Shown here piece after piece: positions 14,335 to 17,737 of a stretch of DNA of 17,737 nucleotides. The notes under the pieces were generated by a model. It was not told where the DNA came from, ran no database searches, and was given only the letters and a program-made list of their open reading frames with translations. Location of the stretch: the NCBI GenBank assembly GCA_002389265.1, contig DGOD01000374.1, positions 1-17,737 of the forward strand, in the 5' to 3' direction. Source of the stretch: Gammaproteobacteria bacterium UBA4475. GTDB lineage: Bacteria > Pseudomonadota > Gammaproteobacteria > Pseudomonadales > Azotimanducaceae. How positions within the stretch are numbered: the stretch's first letter is position 1; every line of letters starts with the position of its first letter. The position numbers were made by a program, and so were the translations under genes.

Positions 14335-16304
14335 GCAGCCACACCTAATGTCACAGCGGCCTGACGACTACGTTTGACTGCCCGGTAACGACGATCCAGA
14401 ACCGTACAAAAACCACCGAGGGCAATGAGCAAACCACCAAACCAAATCCAGCGGACGAACGGCTTATAGTGTATTCTGACTGCCCAAGCGTCGTCGCCGA
14501 CGGGTTCGCCCAGAGCTACGAACAGATCACGAAATAGTGTCGGATCAATATCCGCCTCAGTCATTACATTTTTTGACACTGCATAAAAGCGCTTCTCTGG
14601 ATAGAGTTTGACGACCGACCTACCCTCTTGAAACACCTCAACTTCACCCTGGTCTGCCACGTAATTTGGGCCCTTGATTTGCCGCATGGCATTTAATCTG
14701 AATTCATAACCCGCCAGTTCAGCCACGTCACCAGCGGCCATCCGCAGGTCCTTCTCTTCGGTGTAGTACACTGTTGTACAAACCCCGGCGATGGTGACTG
14801 CAATACCCAAGTGACCCAACAACATGCCGTAGTAGGACATCGTCTGCTGGAACAAAGCAGGCAGCTTGGCGACCTTATTCGCCACCTTAGACCATAAATC
14901 ACGAACCAAATTAGCAACAATCCAGAGGGCAAGTGTATCGATTAATATCACGGCCACGGAGACCTCAGTCGCAAACGCGAGTACCAAACTGGCAACCACG
15001 ATCAAACTACCGATCAAAGCGGGGAACTGTCGGCGCAGAGTCTCCCGCGGCGTTTTCTTCCAGCGTGAGGCCGGACTGACCGCCATAATCGCGAACAGAA
15101 GCAGCATCAAGGGCACGAACACGGCATTGAAGTAAGGAGGTCCTACTGAGATTTTCTTACCATCGGTTAACGCCTCGTAGATCAACGGATACAAGGTGCC
15201 AAGTAAAACGGCACCGGCAGCCGTCACCAGCAGCAGGTTGTTCGCCAGGATCATGGTTTCGCGCGCTGTCCAGTCGAAGCCGGCCTCGCTCTTGATGCCT
15301 GAGACTTTTATAGCATATAGCGTCAGGGACCCACCAATCACGAGCACCAAAAATGCCAGAATGAACATGCCTCGTTCTGGGTCAACGGCAAAGGCATGTA
15401 CCGAGGTCAGTACCCCCGAGCGCACCAGAAAAGCCCCAAGCAGGCTGAACGAGAACGCAAATATTGCTAACAACACGGTCCAACTCTTAAATACGCCACG
15501 TTTCTCGGTCGCAGCTAAAGAATGAATCAAGGCCGTACCGATCAGCCAAGGCATAAATGATGCATTTTCCACTGCATCCCAGAACCACCAGCCACCCCAA
15601 CCAAGTTCATAGTAAGCCCACCACGAGCCTAGCGTAATGCCAACGGTCAGAAACGCCCAGGCCACATTAGTCCAAGGACGCGACCAGCGAGCCCAGGCGG
15701 CGTCCAATCGGCCAGTAGTTAGTGTCGCAATGGCAAAGGCAAATGGCACTGCAAAACCCACATAGCCCATGTAGAGCATAGGCGGATGGACGATTAAGCC
15801 GAAGTCCTGCAGCAACGGATTCAGATCGGCGCCATCGGCGGGAAACACAGGCAGGATACGATCGAATGGGTTAGAGGTTAAGAGAATGAAAAGCATAAAA
15901 CCGATACTGAGCGCACCCATAATGGCGAGAACTCGAGCCCGCATATCAACGGATAAACCGCCGCTGAACACACTGACAGCGAAAGTCCAGCCACCCATGA
16001 TCAAGGTCCAGAGCAAGAAGGATCCTTCGTGAGCACCCCAGATTGCTGACAATTTAAATTGCAGGGGTAGTGCCGAATTTGAATTTCGCGCAACGTAGGC
16101 CACAGAAAAATCATCATCCCAGAACGCATAGGCGAGACAACTGAAGCTGATCAGCAAGAACACAAACAAGCCAGCCGAAAGCGACCCGGCAAGGCGCATC
16201 AAACCTTCATGACGACGATACACACCGATGGATGGCAGTACCGCAAGACATACTCCCAATCCTAGCGCCAGAATTAAACTAAAGTGACCCAGCTCGGCAA
16301 TCAT
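14331..16304 (-). CDS. ccmF: Haem lyase subunit CcmF
   Basis: A 657-aa polytopic inner-membrane protein that receives haem from holo-CcmE and ligates it to apocytochrome c together with CcmH and CcmI. About 15 hydrophobic segments are visible. The tryptophan-rich WWD domain is at 235-253 (GWGGWWFWDAVENASFMPW), where Ala244 replaces the proline of the common WDPVENAS form. His173 (IVHPPML), His261 (ALIHSLA) and His303 (SVHAFA) fall exactly at the E. coli numbers for the haem-ligating and WWD-flanking histidines, and His498 (LLGHLG) matches E. coli His491. A large periplasmic domain lies at about 515-612 before the last TM. It has ATGA overlaps at both ends, with ccmE and with ccmG. Confidence 0.97.
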   Translation of the reverse strand: MIAELGHFSLILALGLGVCLAVLPSIGVYRRHEGLMRLAGSLSAGLFVFLLISFSCLAYAFWDDDFSVAYVARNSNSALPLQFKLSAIWGAHEGSFLLWTLIMGGWTFAVSVFSGGLSVDMRARVLAIMGALSIGFMLFILLTSNPFDRILPVFPADGADLNPLLQDFGLIVHPPMLYMGYVGFAVPFAFAIATLTTGRLDAAWARWSRPWTNVAWAFLTVGITLGSWWAYYELGWGGWWFWDAVENASFMPWLIGTALIHSLAATEKRGVFKSWTVLLAIFAFSFSLLGAFLVRSGVLTSVHAFAVDPERGMFILAFLVLVIGGSLTLYAIKVSGIKSEAGFDWTARETMILANNLLLVTAAGAVLLGTLYPLIYEALTDGKKISVGPPYFNAVFVPLMLLLFAIMAVSPASRWKKTPRETLRRQFPALIGSLIVVASLVLAFATEVSVAVILIDTLALWIVANLVRDLWSKVANKVAKLPALFQQTMSYYGMLLGHLGIAVTIAGVCTTVYYTEEKDLRMAAGDVAELAGYEFRLNAMRQIKGPNYVADQGEVEVFQEGRSVVKLYPEKRFYAVSKNVMTEADIDPTLFRDLFVALGEPVGDDAWAVRIHYKPFVRWIWFGGLLIALGGFCTVLDRRYRAVKRSRQAAVTLGVAA

Positions 16305-16774
16305 AACGACGTTCCATTTTTCTCGGCTTTAGCCTTGGATTCAGCCAGCGTTTGCATAATCTCTGGCGGCATATAAGTTTCATCGTGTTTCGCCAATACT
16401 TCTTCTGCAATCAAAACATTCTGATCGTTCAACACCCCTCGAGCAATCACGCCCTGACCCTCGCGAAACAAATCTGGCAGGATACCGACATAGCTAATCA
16501 TAACTTCCGAGGCAGCCATATCACTCACTAAAAAGCTCACCTGCAGATCGGTTGTTGATCGTTTAACGCTATTTTCTACGACCATTCCACCGGCACGGAT
16601 CAGCGTGTTTCGCGGGGCTTCGCCCCGAACAATCTGCTCAGGAGAGTAAAATAAATTGATATTTTCATTCAGCGCCGTCAACGCTAGACTCACTGCCGCA
16701 CCGGCACTCAACACCACCAAACCGACGATCATCAAACGATTACGGCGCTGGGGCTTCATTTTACCAAATTTCAT
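16301..16774 (-). CDS. ccmE: Haem chaperone CcmE
   Basis: A 157-aa periplasmic haem chaperone anchored by one N-terminal helix (about residues 14-34). It binds haem covalently through the histidine in KHDETY, here His130, with Tyr134 as the axial ligand: exactly the E. coli CcmE numbering and the HxxxY form. The OB-fold core runs from about 40 to 128 (including NTLIRAGGMVVENSV and VGILPDLFREGQGVIARG), and the tail after residue 134 is flexible. The stop/start overlaps with ccmF downstream and ccmD upstream are both ATGA. Confidence 0.97.
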   Translation of the reverse strand: MKFGKMKPQRRNRLMIVGLVVLSAGAAVSLALTALNENINLFYSPEQIVRGEAPRNTLIRAGGMVVENSVKRSTTDLQVSFLVSDMAASEVMISYVGILPDLFREGQGVIARGVLNDQNVLIAEEVLAKHDETYMPPEIMQTLAESKAKAEKNGTSL

Positions 16775-16983
16775 TTATCAACCTGCTGGTTCGACCCTGC
16801 GGTCGGCGAATGGGCATCTTCTTGGGCCATGGCCCGACGTTTTTCCTGAATCAATCGGCGCTGCAATTGCAGTGGCCGGAGAATATTAATTATCAAGACC
16901 ACTAACGTGAGGCCATAGCAACTCCAGACAAACCAACCATGCTCGCCCATCTGAATAAACTCGCTGAAGCTACTGAAGCTCAT
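16771..16983 (-). CDS. ccmD: Haem exporter accessory protein CcmD
   Basis: A 70-aa small membrane protein that stabilises the CcmABCD-CcmE complex and helps release holo-CcmE. It shows the usual plan: a short N-terminus with [19 protein letters not shown] (residues 6-24), one TM helix (about 18-36) and a basic cytoplasmic tail ([15 protein letters not shown], 36-50). The frame extends upstream to 17010, but ATG 16983 overlaps the ccmC stop as ATGA, matching the other junctions, and gives the normal family start. Confidence 0.93.
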   Translation of the reverse strand: MSFSSFSEFIQMGEHGWFVWSCYGLTLVVLIINILRPLQLQRRLIQEKRRAMAQEDAHSPTAGSNQQVDK

Positions 16984-17717
16984 TGGCTTAACAGCCGTTC
17001 TCGCACCCATTGGGTTCGAATTTCCCGATGCAAAATTTCAGCTCTGATACGCAACATCCAGGCAACAAAGAAAAACAGATAAAACCCGATAACCATGATC
17101 AACAGCGGCAACCACATTTCGGCAGGCATAGTTGGCTTCTCTGTCAGACTGAACGAGGCAGATTGATGCAGAGTAAACCACCAATCTACAGAATATTTGA
17201 TGATCGGCAGGTTAACCACACCAACTAATGCGAGAACGGCAGTCGCCCGACCCGCGGAGTCACGATTGTCCATGGCCGAGCGCAGGGCGATAACACCAAC
17301 AAAAAGAAAAAACAGGATCAAGGTTGAGGTTAAACGCGCGTCCCAAACCCACCAGGTTCCCCATGTTGGCTTGCCCCAAATCGCACCAGTCACCAGGGCC
17401 AGCAAAGTGATTGATGCTCCAATGGGCGCAGCACACTGCAGGGCAATATCTGCCAACTTAATTCGCCAGACTAGAAATACCAGGGCCGCCGACGCCATCA
17501 TCATGTAACTCGACTGAGCTAAAATTGCAGCGGGCACATGGACATACATAATCCGCGCGCTGTTACCTTGCTGGTAATCAGGGGGCGCAAACGCCAGGCC
17601 CCAGATAGCACCAACAACCAGGGCCAACAAAGCGAGCATCCCAAACCAAGGCAGTAGCTTGCCGCTCAATTCAAAAAACGATTTAGGCGCACTTAATCTA
17701 TGAAACCAGTTCCACAC
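16980..17717 (-). CDS. ccmC: Haem transporter/handling protein CcmC
   Basis: A 245-aa, six-TM inner-membrane protein of the haem-handling family that attaches haem to CcmE. The WWD domain is at 114-131 ([18 protein letters not shown]), and the two flanking histidines, His60 (MYVHVPAA) and His184 (TLHQSAS), have exactly the E. coli numbers. The start is taken as GTG 17717, because the resulting N-terminus [20 protein letters not shown] resembles other CcmC proteins and AAGG lies about 11 nt upstream. The frame stays open to the window edge, so an earlier start cannot be excluded. The stop forms an ATGA overlap with ccmD. ccmA and ccmB are expected immediately upstream, outside this window. Confidence 0.95.
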   Translation of the reverse strand: MWNWFHRLSAPKSFFELSGKLLPWFGMLALLALVVGAIWGLAFAPPDYQQGNSARIMYVHVPAAILAQSSYMMMASAALVFLVWRIKLADIALQCAAPIGASITLLALVTGAIWGKPTWGTWWVWDARLTSTLILFFLFVGVIALRSAMDNRDSAGRATAVLALVGVVNLPIIKYSVDWWFTLHQSASFSLTEKPTMPAEMWLPLLIMVIGFYLFFFVAWMLRIRAEILHREIRTQWVRERLLSQ

Positions 17718-17737
17718 TTCTTTGCTACACCTTGAGG

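Noticed and set aside
14866..15525. Long antisense frames inside ccmF, and similar ones inside the RND pump gene
   Set aside because: They lie opposite strongly conserved genes, have basic or Ser/Thr-rich composition typical of shadow translation, and show no ribosome site or known motif.
17725..17737. Possible last codons of ccmB (CTC AAG GTG TAG) just upstream of ccmC
   Set aside because: Three codons are too few to support a call, although ccmB is expected there from operon order.
1..17737. CRISPR array, transposon, phage, toxin-antitoxin or defence genes
   Set aside because: No regularly spaced repeats, transposase, integrase, nuclease or small toxin-like pair was seen; the genes are all housekeeping or metabolic in type.

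Overview
The window looks like chromosomal DNA from a gammaproteobacterium. The clearest signs are a System I cytochrome c maturation operon in the order ccmC-D-E-F-G-H-I, with CcmF, CcmC and CcmE key residues at exactly the E. coli positions, together with an AcrB-type pump, a SlyD with a histidine tail and an AtoE-type transporter. A free-living, probably aquatic, aerobic heterotroph is plausible, but that habitat is inference. Coding density is very high. I see no tRNA, rRNA, mobile element, CRISPR array or prophage.

Left part (1-5924), all on the minus strand: a two-gene RND efflux module (periplasmic adaptor, then inner-membrane permease, 5 nt apart) is followed downstream by an MBL-fold hydrolase of the glyoxalase II type and an SMP-30/gluconolactonase-like enzyme whose C-terminus is cut by the window edge. 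No outer-membrane channel gene or regulator for the pump is visible here. A 297-nt divergent region (5925-6221) separates the pump from the next gene and holds two perfect 10-bp palindromes.

Middle part (6222-11901): a collection of small metabolic genes. On the plus strand are a double-hotdog acyl-CoA thioesterase-like protein and a GNAT acetyltransferase. On the minus strand are a RidA-type enamine/imine deaminase, an AtoE-like short-chain fatty-acid transporter, a SlyD-like FKBP prolyl isomerase, an Old Yellow Enzyme-family flavin oxidoreductase and a VOC-fold protein. slyD and the transporter overlap by 38 nt, so the histidine-rich SlyD tail is encoded by the same DNA as the transporter start. 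ridA has an extended -10 promoter candidate and a 30-bp imperfect palindrome in its predicted leader.

Right part (11983-17717), minus strand: the ccm operon. CcmC and CcmD present haem to CcmE, CcmF (with CcmH/CcmI) ligates it to apocytochrome c, and CcmG and CcmH keep the apocytochrome thiols reduced. Five of the six gene junctions are ATGA stop/start overlaps and the sixth has a 1-nt gap, so the whole unit should be translationally coupled. ccmA and ccmB would lie just past the right edge.

I found no convincing new multi-gene system. The points most worth a second look are local: the dual-coding slyD/transporter overlap, the ridA leader palindrome, the Asn-Asp pair replacing the usual TM10 lysine in the RND pump, and possible leaderless starts of the two plus-strand genes.
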